Part shown: positions 12,989 through 20,122 of the stretch, piece by piece | Layout: each line of letters opens with the position of its first letter | Numbering within the stretch: position 1 is the first letter of the stretch | NCBI GenBank assembly: GCA_910577635.1 | Contig: CAJTNR010000031.1 | Span: 1 to 20,180, forward strand | Direction: 5' to 3' | Length of the DNA: 20,180 bases | Source: an uncultured Vampirovibrio sp. | GTDB taxonomy: Bacteria > Cyanobacteriota > Vampirovibrionia > Gastranaerophilales > Gastranaerophilaceae | The notes under the pieces: generated by a model | Told to the model about the DNA's origin: nothing | The model's database searches: none | The model's input: the letters and a program-made list of their open reading frames with translations, nothing else | Program-made: the position numbers and the translations under genes

Positions 12989-14683
12989 TTATTTTATATT
13001 GGAATAAGTCCAAGCGTCTTGATTTGGAGATTCAATTGCCTTAGCGCTTGATGCTTCATCTTCTCCTGCTTGAGCTCCGCCGTGTGCAATTGGTTTATAG
13101 ATGCGATTGAAGTATTCAATAACCATTCTATCGGAATTGAAGTATCCTTCTGCGGTTCTCATAGCTTGACGCATTAGTCTTGCCCATTCTTGTTTGTTTT
13201 CGTAGTATGTTGGAATGATCTCGTTTTCCAAAGTATTCATAATGCACTTATGGTCTTTCCAGTGTCTTTCTTCCCAAGGAATATCATCATCTAAACCAGG
13301 GTATTCAACTGTATAGCCGTTAATTCCAGGGAAAGTACCTTCAACAGTCCAGCCGTCATAAATTGAGAAGTGAAGAGCACCATTCATATTAGCACTCATT
13401 CCTGAGGTTCCTGAAGCTTCTAATGGTCGTATTGGAGTGTTAAGCCAGATATCAGATCCTTTTTTAAGTTTAGCAGATAGTGCAAGTTCATATCCAGGCA
13501 GTACAACAACATTTTTCATTGAATATGATTTTTTCAAAATATTGTTAAACATTTCCTTACCCATTGTATCATCTGGGTGGAACTTACCTGCAAAAATAAG
13601 CTGAACTTTGTTTTCGTTTAATAATCTTCCAATTCTTTCTTCGTCCATTAAGATAAGCCAAGCACGTTTGTAATCAGCAAATCTTCTTGCCCAGGTAATT
13701 GTTAATACATTAGGATCAAAACGTTTTCCTTGAGTATCAGCAATATATTGGAATAAGTCTTTTTTCATTTCATATTTTGCACTAAGCAATTCATCTGAAT
13801 TTTTAGCTTTAGCAATTCTTTCATCCTGCCAGTAATGAAGATTAACAGCATTGGTAATTGCTTTAATCGGACAGCGGTCTTTAACCCATTCCCACATTTT
13901 ATTAGCAACTAACCCGTGAAGTTGTGAAACTGCATTTGCAATTCTTGACATTCTAAGAGCTGCAACGGTTAAGGAGAAATCTTCCCCGCCGAGTTCAACC
14001 GCTCTTTCTCTTGAACAACCAGAGAAGAATCCACCTTCAAGTAATGTATCTACCCAGTGAACTTCATTACCTGCAGCAACAGGAGTGTGGGTTGTAAATA
14101 CGGTTTTTTTGCGAACTTCTTTTAAATCGCCGTTGTATTGTCTTAGAAGTTCAAAAGCGGCAGGAAGTGCGTGACCTTCATTCATATGGATAACATCAAA
14201 GTTGTATCCAGCAGCTTGCAGAACTCTAACACCACCGATACCAAGAACAGTTTCTTGTGCAATTCTTATTTTTTCATCACCATCATATAATTTATGGGTG
14301 ATTCTTCTTGCCCAGTCTGAGTTTCCTTCAACATCTGTTGTAAGAAGATAAATAGGACAAGTTCCGAACAAGCTTCCTTCAACCCTATAAGCTTTAACAA
14401 TAACATCTTCATTAAAGATTCTAACAGTAGTTGAAACATTTAAGTCGGTTAAAAAGTCATAATGTTTTTTAATATATGCTACTTCAACATTTCCATTTTG
14501 ATCAATTCTTTGATCGTAATAACCATATGACCAAAGCATTGTAACGCCAACCATTGGCATTTGAAGATAGCCTGCTGATTGCATATGTGACCCTGCCAAG
14601 AATCCCAAGCCGCCTGAATAAGTTGCTAAGGACTGGTCAATTGCAATTTCCATTGAAAAATAAGCTACGTTTGGTAAAGCCAT
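12989..14683 (-). CDS. GT35 (glycogen/alpha-glucan phosphorylase) family protein lacking the PLP lysine
   Basis: A 564-residue protein of the short alpha-glucan phosphorylase type. It shows YFSMEIAIDQSLATYSGGLG (8-27), HMNEGHALPAAFELL (166-180), FTTHTPVAAGNE (196-207), WARRFADYKRA (331-341) with the phosphate-site pair R334/K339, and EASGTSGMSANMNGAL (422-437). Phosphorylases use PLP bound to a Lys in the last motif (K680 of the muscle enzyme, GNMK); here that residue is S430. Either it does not use PLP and is not a phosphorylase, or it is inactive. It may act on glycogen or maltodextrin in another way. The DUF3417 domain of longer relatives is absent. The C-terminal 30 residues are low-complexity. 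Shine-Dalgarno AAAAGGA precedes the ATG. Confidence 0.82.
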   Translation of the reverse strand: MALPNVAYFSMEIAIDQSLATYSGGLGFLAGSHMQSAGYLQMPMVGVTMLWSYGYYDQRIDQNGNVEVAYIKKHYDFLTDLNVSTTVRIFNEDVIVKAYRVEGSLFGTCPIYLLTTDVEGNSDWARRITHKLYDGDEKIRIAQETVLGIGGVRVLQAAGYNFDVIHMNEGHALPAAFELLRQYNGDLKEVRKKTVFTTHTPVAAGNEVHWVDTLLEGGFFSGCSRERAVELGGEDFSLTVAALRMSRIANAVSQLHGLVANKMWEWVKDRCPIKAITNAVNLHYWQDERIAKAKNSDELLSAKYEMKKDLFQYIADTQGKRFDPNVLTITWARRFADYKRAWLILMDEERIGRLLNENKVQLIFAGKFHPDDTMGKEMFNNILKKSYSMKNVVVLPGYELALSAKLKKGSDIWLNTPIRPLEASGTSGMSANMNGALHFSIYDGWTVEGTFPGINGYTVEYPGLDDDIPWEERHWKDHKCIMNTLENEIIPTYYENKQEWARLMRQAMRTAEGYFNSDRMVIEYFNRIYKPIAHGGAQAGEDEASSAKAIESPNQDAWTYSNIK

Positions 14684-14738
14684 AAATTTTAATCCTTTTA
14701 ATACTAACTACATTAATTAAATAATTTGTTTTAATTAA

Positions 14739-14766
14739 ATATTAACACAAATATATTTATATCCAA
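14739..14766 (-). promoter_or_regulatory. possible promoter for the GT35 gene
   Basis: On the - strand, TTGGAT (14761-14766) and TAATAT (14739-14744) are 16 nt apart, each 4/6 to consensus. The leader would be about 50 nt. The whole 158-nt gap 14684-14841 is very AT-rich and holds no other gene; no clear terminator for the upstream uracil-DNA glycosylase gene was seen. Confidence 0.3.
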
Positions 14767-14841
14767 GAAATATTTAAATTTCCTTCCTAACTATTTATTA
14801 TATGAAAAAAATAATTTTATTTTAGTCTTTTGATACAATTC

Positions 14842-15423
14842 TTAATATTTCTGTGCCAGTTTTTTTATTTGAATTAGGTCTTCCTTGAATAAATACCGGG
14901 GTTTTCCAGGTTCTAGCGAATGATATCTTAGTAAATATGAGGGATGAAATATTGGGAAGTATTTCCTTTTATCAACTTCAAAAACTTTTCCTCTTGCTTT
15001 TGTAATTGTCAATTTTTTATCATTAATAAAGCTCTCAAGAGCGGTAGAACCTACAAGAACAATAATTTTTGGATTAACAAGTTCAATTTGTTTATCAAGA
15101 TAATGCCTGCAGGCTTTTTTTTCTTCTAAAGTCGGCTTTCGATTCTTAGGAGGACGACACTTAACGGTATTTGCAATATAGAAATCATCTTTAGTGTATC
15201 CAATATCATAAAGAAACTTTCTTAAAAGCTGCCCTGCTCTTCCAATAAAAGGAATGCCGATTTCATCTTCGTTTTTTCCAGGTGCTTCACCTATAAAAAG
15301 AATAGGAGCAGTGCAATTTCCATCATAGAAAACAACTTTGGTTCGTTCTTTGCACAAAGTGCATTTAGAACAGCTAAGAGCGTTTTTATGTAGTTTTTCC
15401 AGTTCTTTTATAGTGTCTGTCAT
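14842..15423 (-). CDS. family 4 uracil-DNA glycosylase (iron-sulfur type)
   Basis: A 193-residue cytosolic base-excision repair enzyme that removes uracil from DNA. The [4Fe-4S] cluster cysteines are C18 and C21 (SCSKCTLC), C89 (NTVKCRPP) and C105 (KKACRHYL). Motif A is GEAPGKNED (45-53) and the second motif is HPSYLLR (160-166); the 58-66 segment PFIGRAGQL is also characteristic. This fits thermophile-type UDGa. The ATG at 15423 follows the prs stop by one nt, with no strong Shine-Dalgarno, so it is probably translated by coupling. It appears to be the last gene of a glmU-prs operon. Confidence 0.9.
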   Translation of the reverse strand: MTDTIKELEKLHKNALSCSKCTLCKERTKVVFYDGNCTAPILFIGEAPGKNEDEIGIPFIGRAGQLLRKFLYDIGYTKDDFYIANTVKCRPPKNRKPTLEEKKACRHYLDKQIELVNPKIIVLVGSTALESFINDKKLTITKARGKVFEVDKRKYFPIFHPSYLLRYHSLEPGKPRYLFKEDLIQIKKLAQKY

Positions 15424-15424
15424 A

Positions 15425-16441
15425 TTAATCTTTTTTATATTCTATTTCAAAACCAAATAAACTTGATACTGATTTATCATCATGGATTCTTGAAATTGCT
15501 TCACCCAATAAAGGAGCAACGCTGACTTGCTTAATTTTTTCAGGAATAACAGCATCAACAAGAGGGATTGTATTTGTTACAATAACTTCTTTAATTGGAG
15601 CTGCTTCAAGCCTATTGAGTGCAGGACCTGAAAAAACAGGGTGAACGGCACAGACATAAACTTCTTTAGCGCCTTTTTCAACAAGCATTCTTGCTGCTTC
15701 GCAAATTGTTCCTGCAGTATCAATAATATCATCAAACATCACACAAACTTTGTCTTTAACATCCCCTATGATATTGCACGCAACAGCACTGTTGTGCTTA
15801 TCTCTTCTTTTGTCAATAATTGCAATAGGAGCTCCGACTTGTTTTGCTAGCGCTCTTGTTCTTTTAACTCCGCCCATATCAGGAGAAACACAAACGAGTT
15901 CTGAACCTTTGGTATCAATGTTCTTAACATAATTAACTATAACAGGGGTAGCATAGATATGGTCGACTAAAATATTAAAAAATCCCTGGATTTGACCTGT
16001 GTGTAAGTCCATTGCTAAAACTCTTGTAGCCCCGGCTTGGGTTAGTAAATCAGCAACAAGTTTAGCAGTTATTGCTTCTCTGCCTGATGCTTTTCTATCC
16101 TGCCTTGCATATCCATAGTAAGGAATAACAGCAGTTACAGACTTTGCGCTGGCTCTTTTGAATGCGTCTAAAAGAATTAAAAGCTCCATTAAATTTTCAT
16201 TAACAGGTGCGCAAATAGGCTGAACTATAAAAACATCGTCCCCTCTTACTGAGTCTTGAATCTGAACATAAATTTCGCCATCTGAAAAATTCTTAATTGT
16301 AATAGGCTCCAGTGTTGTTCCTAAGTATTGTGCAATTTCATCTGTCAGAGCATTATTGGATCGACCGGAAAAAAGTTTAATATCGTGTGTTGGAAGAATT
16401 TTTTCAATTTTTTCCAATTGGGGCAATTGTTCAAGACTCAT
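15425..16441 (-). CDS. prs: ribose-phosphate pyrophosphokinase (PRPP synthetase)
   Basis: A 338-residue enzyme that makes PRPP from ribose-5-phosphate and ATP for nucleotide, His and Trp synthesis. The PRPP loop is FDDIIDTAGT (236-245), the flexible ATP loop PYYGYARQDRK (107-117), DLHTGQIQGFF is at 145-155, and K211 in DKRRDKHN matches the conserved catalytic-loop region. An N-terminal extension of about 20 residues before IKLFSGRSN, and the GREAITAKLVADL segment, are reminiscent of cyanobacterial enzymes. It starts 2 nt after glmU, with GGAG about 11 nt upstream; the glmU-prs order is common in bacteria. Confidence 0.95.
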   Translation of the reverse strand: MSLEQLPQLEKIEKILPTHDIKLFSGRSNNALTDEIAQYLGTTLEPITIKNFSDGEIYVQIQDSVRGDDVFIVQPICAPVNENLMELLILLDAFKRASAKSVTAVIPYYGYARQDRKASGREAITAKLVADLLTQAGATRVLAMDLHTGQIQGFFNILVDHIYATPVIVNYVKNIDTKGSELVCVSPDMGGVKRTRALAKQVGAPIAIIDKRRDKHNSAVACNIIGDVKDKVCVMFDDIIDTAGTICEAARMLVEKGAKEVYVCAVHPVFSGPALNRLEAAPIKEVIVTNTIPLVDAVIPEKIKQVSVAPLLGEAISRIHDDKSVSSLFGFEIEYKKD

Positions 16442-16443
16442 AG

Positions 16444-17739
16444 TTAAATTTTCTCCTTTTTATTTTTTACCCAATTTTTAATTTCCTTAATTGGAGCTCT
16501 GTTTATAACCAAAGAATCGGCTTCAACATCCTTGGTAACACAGCTTAGTGCACCCACAAAGGAGTCTTCTTTAAGCTCAACAGGAGCAACAATAACAGAA
16601 TTAGATCCTATTGAAACACCATCTGCTATAACTGAGGTTTTCTTTTCTTTGGTTATTGAATTGTAGTTAGCAAAAATTGTTCCTGCGCCAATATTGACGT
16701 TAGAGCCGATTTTAGCATCACCTATATAACTTAAATGACAAACATTAGTTTTTTTTGCTACTTTAGCGTTTTTTAATTCAACAAAATTGCCGATTTTAGA
16801 GCCTTCTCCAATTTCGCAATTTCCTCTTAAATGCGCCATTGGACCGATTTTACAACAGGTTGCAATATAATTTTTTCCTTCAATATAAGTATTTGGAAAT
16901 ATTACGGAATCTTCACAAATTGTTGTTTCAGGGGAGATATATGTTGAGTGTCTGTCGTAAATTGTTACGCCTTTTACCATTAGCTCATCTAAATGTCTTT
17001 GATTCATCATATCAAAAGCCTGTGCAAGATCGATCCTGGAGTTTACTCCATACATTTCTCTATTGTCAGGGTTTTTATACCCTAAAACCTTTAATGAATT
17101 ATCTCTTGCCCATTTGATAATATCAGTCAGGTAATATTCACCCTGGGAATTGTTGTTTCTAAGCTCGCTGAATGCTTTTTTTATCTTACTCCACTCAAGG
17201 CAGTAAATCCCTGTGTTAACTTCCTCGATTTCTTTAATTGATTCACTTGCGTCTTTTTCTTCAACAATTTTTATAATTTCACCCTTGGTGTTTCTAATTA
17301 TTCGTCCATATCCGCAGGGGTTGTCAAAAACTGTTGTCATAACAGTTAAATCAGAGTAATTTTCAATGTGATACTTAATTAAAGATCTTAGAGATTTTGT
17401 TGTAACTAAAGGAGTATCGCCGCAGGTAATGATTACAAGCCCTTTAAAATCGCTCAATAAAGGCAGTGCTTGAGCTGCAGCATGACCTGTTCCTAACTGT
17501 TCTTTTTGAAGGGTAGTTTTTACATATTTATAGTTTTTGTTAAGGTAATCTTCAACTTCATGCGCGCTATGACCAATAACAACAATGCTTTCAATCTTTT
17601 TAGACAAAGCAGAAATTGAATCCAAAACCCAGGATAAAAGAGGTTTATCGAAAATCTTATGGAGCACTTTAGGCTGGGTTGACTTCATTCTTGTGCCTTT
17701 TCCGGCTGCTAAGATAATCGCTTTAACTTCTTTTTCCAT
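16444..17739 (-). CDS. glmU: bifunctional UDP-GlcNAc pyrophosphorylase / GlcN-1-P acetyltransferase
   Basis: A 431-residue cytosolic enzyme for the last two steps to UDP-GlcNAc, the peptidoglycan and lipid A precursor. The N-terminal nucleotidyltransferase has LAAGKGTRMKSTQPKVLH (10-27), QLGTGHAAA (81-89) and CGDTP (106-110, metal-site D108). The C-terminal left-handed beta helix (about 255-410) keeps the acetyltransferase motif CHLSYIGD (334-341, catalytic H335) and NIGAGTIFANYN (349-360). It is about 25 residues shorter than E. coli GlmU at the C-terminus. I start it at ATG 17739 (MEKEVKAIILAAGKG), which has GGAA upstream, and reject a TTG nine codons earlier that has no ribosome site. Prs follows 2 nt downstream. 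Confidence 0.93.
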   Translation of the reverse strand: MEKEVKAIILAAGKGTRMKSTQPKVLHKIFDKPLLSWVLDSISALSKKIESIVVIGHSAHEVEDYLNKNYKYVKTTLQKEQLGTGHAAAQALPLLSDFKGLVIITCGDTPLVTTKSLRSLIKYHIENYSDLTVMTTVFDNPCGYGRIIRNTKGEIIKIVEEKDASESIKEIEEVNTGIYCLEWSKIKKAFSELRNNNSQGEYYLTDIIKWARDNSLKVLGYKNPDNREMYGVNSRIDLAQAFDMMNQRHLDELMVKGVTIYDRHSTYISPETTICEDSVIFPNTYIEGKNYIATCCKIGPMAHLRGNCEIGEGSKIGNFVELKNAKVAKKTNVCHLSYIGDAKIGSNVNIGAGTIFANYNSITKEKKTSVIADGVSIGSNSVIVAPVELKEDSFVGALSCVTKDVEADSLVINRAPIKEIKNWVKNKKEKI

Positions 17740-17847
17740 AAAAAATTCCGCTTTCTCAATATTCAAATTTTTTTACAACAATTCTCTCATAAAAAAATTG
17801 TTTTAGAATACAAAAAAAGCTATAAAGACACAATTTTTTACAATTAT

Positions 17848-18036
17848 TTATTTAGTTACCTCATCAATACTTTTTTGAGTATTTTCTCTTGATGTGTTAA
17901 CTGTGTTAATAATTCTTTCTTTTTTAATTGTTTCAATAGATGAATCCTTAAGTTTATTTGTATCAACATTAATTTTATTGCTGTAAACAAACCAAACTGC
18001 AGCTATAATTAAAAGTATTGCGATAATTTTACCCAT
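17848..18036 (-). CDS. small single-span membrane protein
   Basis: A 62-residue protein: residues 4-18 (IIAILLIIAAVWFVY) form a membrane anchor or uncleaved signal, and residues 20-62 are a charged Lys/Glu/Thr-rich helical tail. There is no lipobox cysteine. GGAG lies 6 nt before the ATG, so it is probably translated. It is 108 nt upstream of glmU on the same strand and divergent from nanE. Short anchor-plus-tail proteins of this kind have no recognisable family from sequence alone. No function is assigned. Confidence 0.6.
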   Translation of the reverse strand: MGKIIAILLIIAAVWFVYSNKINVDTNKLKDSSIETIKKERIINTVNTSRENTQKSIDEVTK

Positions 18037-18085
18037 TTTTTTCTCCTTTTTTTAATATTATTATATCCATTTTTTCAATTGGTTG

Positions 18086-18091
18086 TATAAT
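18086..18091 (+). promoter_or_regulatory. -10 element placed for leaderless nanE transcription
   Basis: TATAAT at 18086-18091 leaves only 7 nt before the nanE ATG, so transcription would start at or within one nt of the start codon. There is no Shine-Dalgarno upstream of nanE. No good -35 is visible (TTATAT at 18061-18066 is a poor match). Confidence 0.45.
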
Positions 18092-18098
18092 ATATTAT

Positions 18099-18800
18099 AT
18101 GGATATTTTAAAAAAAATAAAAAACAATATAATCATCTCCCTTCAAGCAATGCCTGATGAGCCTTTGTACAATGAGGTTTGTATTAATGCTATGGCTGAA
18201 TCTTTAATTAAACTTGCAGGCATTAATGTCCTTCGATTGGCAGGAGAAAGAGACATTAGAAATATTAAACAAAAATTCCCTAAAACTATTGTTATTGGAA
18301 TTACAAAACCCCTGATAATTCCTGAAAACTACAAAGAATTGGTTTATATTACCCCTTGTGTTGAGGATTGTAAAAAAATCATTGATGCAGGAGCGGATAT
18401 TGTTGCTTTTGATGCAACATTAAGAAAAAGACCCAATGGTGAAACTCTTAAAAATATTATTGGGTTTATAAAATCAAAAAACAAGCTTGCAATGGCAGAT
18501 ATTGCAACTCTGCAAGAAGCTAAAAACGCTTATAAACTAGGAGCAGACATTGTTTCAACAACATTATCAGGATATACAAAAGAAACAGAAAACAAACCAA
18601 ACACTCCTGATTTTGAACTTATAAAACAAATTAAACAAGAACTTGATATCTTTACAATTCTTGAAGGGAGAATCTGGGAGCAAAAAGAAGCAAAAAAAGC
18701 ATTTGAATCGGGCTCAGACGCTGTTGTTATAGGTTCAGCTGTAACAAGACCCCAGTTAATTGCAGAAAGATTTTTAAAAGTACTTAAGGAGCACGAATAA
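18099..18800 (+). CDS. nanE: N-acetylmannosamine-6-phosphate 2-epimerase
   Basis: A 233-residue TIM-barrel enzyme that converts ManNAc-6-P to GlcNAc-6-P in the cytosol. Clear family motifs are LQAMPDEPLYN (15-25), IVAFDATLRKRPNG (the catalytic-site strand, 101-114), MADIATLQEAKNAYKLGADI (131-150) and STTLSGYT, with LEGRIW near the end. No Shine-Dalgarno precedes the ATG. Its TAA overlaps the ATG of the ROK kinase by one nt (TAATG), so the two are coupled. No sialate lyase (nanA) or sialic acid transporter is in the window, so the ManNAc source is unknown. Confidence 0.93.
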   Translation: MDILKKIKNNIIISLQAMPDEPLYNEVCINAMAESLIKLAGINVLRLAGERDIRNIKQKFPKTIVIGITKPLIIPENYKELVYITPCVEDCKKIIDAGADIVAFDATLRKRPNGETLKNIIGFIKSKNKLAMADIATLQEAKNAYKLGADIVSTTLSGYTKETENKPNTPDFELIKQIKQELDIFTILEGRIWEQKEAKKAFESGSDAVVIGSAVTRPQLIAERFLKVLKEHE

Positions 18801-19687
18801 TGAATTTATCTTTAGCAATAGATATAGGCGGGACTAAAATTGCCTATGGATTGGTTGATAACTCAGGGATTATTAAAAACGAAATTCAAAAAACTAAGAC
18901 TCCTAAAACCGTTGATGAAATTAAGAATATATTAGAAAATATTATACAAAGCTACGAAAATGAGGTTGATTGTATAGCAATTGCTACAGCAGGAGCTGTT
19001 AATAAGGAAAATTCAAAAGTAATAGGGTCGACCGGCAATTTGGCTAAAGGGTATCGGGATATTGATTTTAAAAACTTATCAAAAAAACCTGTATTTGTTG
19101 AAAATGATGCAAACGCAGCAGCCTGGGCTGAATATAGAATAGGAGCCGCAAAAGATTATAATAACTCTATTACCCTTACTCTGGGAACAGGGGTCGGCGC
19201 GGGAATTATTATTGAAGATAAGCTTTTTAAAGGAAAATCCGGCGCAGGACCCGAAGTTCACTTCCCAATGGACAGAAACCAAAAAAGAGCCTGCACCTGC
19301 GGATTCTATGATTGTTTTGAAGCCTACGCAAGCGGTCCGGGACTGCAAAAAACCGCAGCTCAAATTTTTAATGACAGCTCAATAACCACTTACGATATTA
19401 TACAAAAAGCTAGTTGCAACGACCCAAGAGCGCTTGAAGCTCTTGAGGTTTGGAGGAATGATATTGCTCTTGGAATTGTAGGTTTGAATAATTTATTTGA
19501 TACAGATTGTTTTGTTCTGTCAGGGTCTATGGAAAAATTTGTAGATACAGAAAAGATCGAAGAATTTGTTAATAAGAATACAGTTACAAGTAAAACAAGA
19601 GTTTTTCACGCAAAACTACAAAACCACGCAGGGCTTATTGGAGCAGCTTTGTTGGCATTTGATTCTAGTTTGTTTTCTTTAAATTAA
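18800..19687 (+). CDS. ROK-family sugar kinase, probably N-acetylmannosamine kinase
   Basis: A 295-residue cytosolic kinase. The ATP site is LAIDIGGTKIAYGLVD (5-20). The catalytic Asp lies in VENDANAAAWAEY (99-111). TLTLGTGVGAGI is the second phosphate loop, and the zinc motif is EVHFP followed by CTCGFYDC. ROK members include glucokinase, ManNAc kinase and GlcNAc kinase; sequence alone does not separate them here. The one-nt overlap with nanE suggests it makes ManNAc-6-P for that epimerase (NanK role). GGAG lies 10 nt before the ATG. Its last 23 nt overlap the convergent HTH gene. Confidence 0.87.
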   Translation: MNLSLAIDIGGTKIAYGLVDNSGIIKNEIQKTKTPKTVDEIKNILENIIQSYENEVDCIAIATAGAVNKENSKVIGSTGNLAKGYRDIDFKNLSKKPVFVENDANAAAWAEYRIGAAKDYNNSITLTLGTGVGAGIIIEDKLFKGKSGAGPEVHFPMDRNQKRACTCGFYDCFEAYASGPGLQKTAAQIFNDSSITTYDIIQKASCNDPRALEALEVWRNDIALGIVGLNNLFDTDCFVLSGSMEKFVDTEKIEEFVNKNTVTSKTRVFHAKLQNHAGLIGAALLAFDSSLFSLN

Positions 19688-19994
19688 AAGCAATTTTATA
19701 AATAATTTTCAATAAATTAAAGTCATTTTCAACCATATTAATAAGCTGTCGCAGCATTTCTTCTCTATTGAATTCCTCTAGATGTTCAAACATGTAAATC
19801 TCAAAAATCTGTACCTGTAATCCCCTTGCAATTTTATCAATTGTTTCTGAATTAGGATAATTTTTACCGTTTTCAATATTACTCAAACTAGGAATTTCAA
19901 TCCCAATAAGCTCTGCAAGCTGCTCTTGTGTGAGGTTTCTTTTTTTTCTTAGTTCTCTTATTCTTTTGCCTAATAAAATTTTTACATTTACCAT
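19665..19994 (-). CDS. XRE-family helix-turn-helix transcriptional regulator
   Basis: A 109-residue regulator with a classic Cro/C1 HTH at residues 8-66 (LGKRIRELRKKRNLTQEQLA, then SLSNIENGKNYP) and a short helical tail (70-109) rich in Glu and hydrophobics. The ATG at 19994 has AAGGGA just upstream. It is divergent from the right-hand pilin gene, mirroring the arrangement at the left end, but its sequence is not a copy of the left regulator. A perfect palindrome overlaps its leader and suggests autoregulation. The 3' end overlaps the ROK kinase by 23 nt. Confidence 0.85.
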   Translation of the reverse strand: MVNVKILLGKRIRELRKKRNLTQEQLAELIGIEIPSLSNIENGKNYPNSETIDKIARGLQVQIFEIYMFEHLEEFNREEMLRQLINMVENDFNLLKIIYKIAFNLKKTN

Positions 19995-20000
19995 TTTATC

Positions 20001-20018
20001 CCTTAAACCATTTTAAGG
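20001..20018. promoter_or_regulatory. palindromic operator candidate at the start of the HTH gene
   Basis: CCTTAAA (20001-20007), CCAT, TTTAAGG (20012-20018): a perfect 7-bp inverted repeat, beginning 7 nt upstream of the HTH ATG and overlapping its ribosome site. Position and size fit an autoregulatory site for a small XRE dimer. It could alternatively act in the RNA by hiding the ribosome site. Confidence 0.4.
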
Positions 20019-20045
20019 AGATTTAATTTTTTTTAGAATAATCTA

Positions 20046-20074
20046 TTGACTAAATTATTAATTAAATTTATTAT
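20046..20074 (+). promoter_or_regulatory. sigma70-type promoter for the right pilin gene
   Basis: TTGACT (20046-20051) and TATTAT (20069-20074) are 17 nt apart, each 5/6 to consensus. Transcription would begin near 20081, giving a leader of about 70 nt whose last 27 nt are shared with the left pilin copy. Confidence 0.6.
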
Positions 20075-20122
20075 ATATATTAATAAAATTATTATCTATA
20101 ATAAATTTTTACAATAATTTAT

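Noticed and set aside
17740..17766. TTG start for glmU nine codons upstream
   Set aside because: No ribosome site precedes it, and the ATG at 17739 gives the usual GlmU N-terminus with GGAA upstream.
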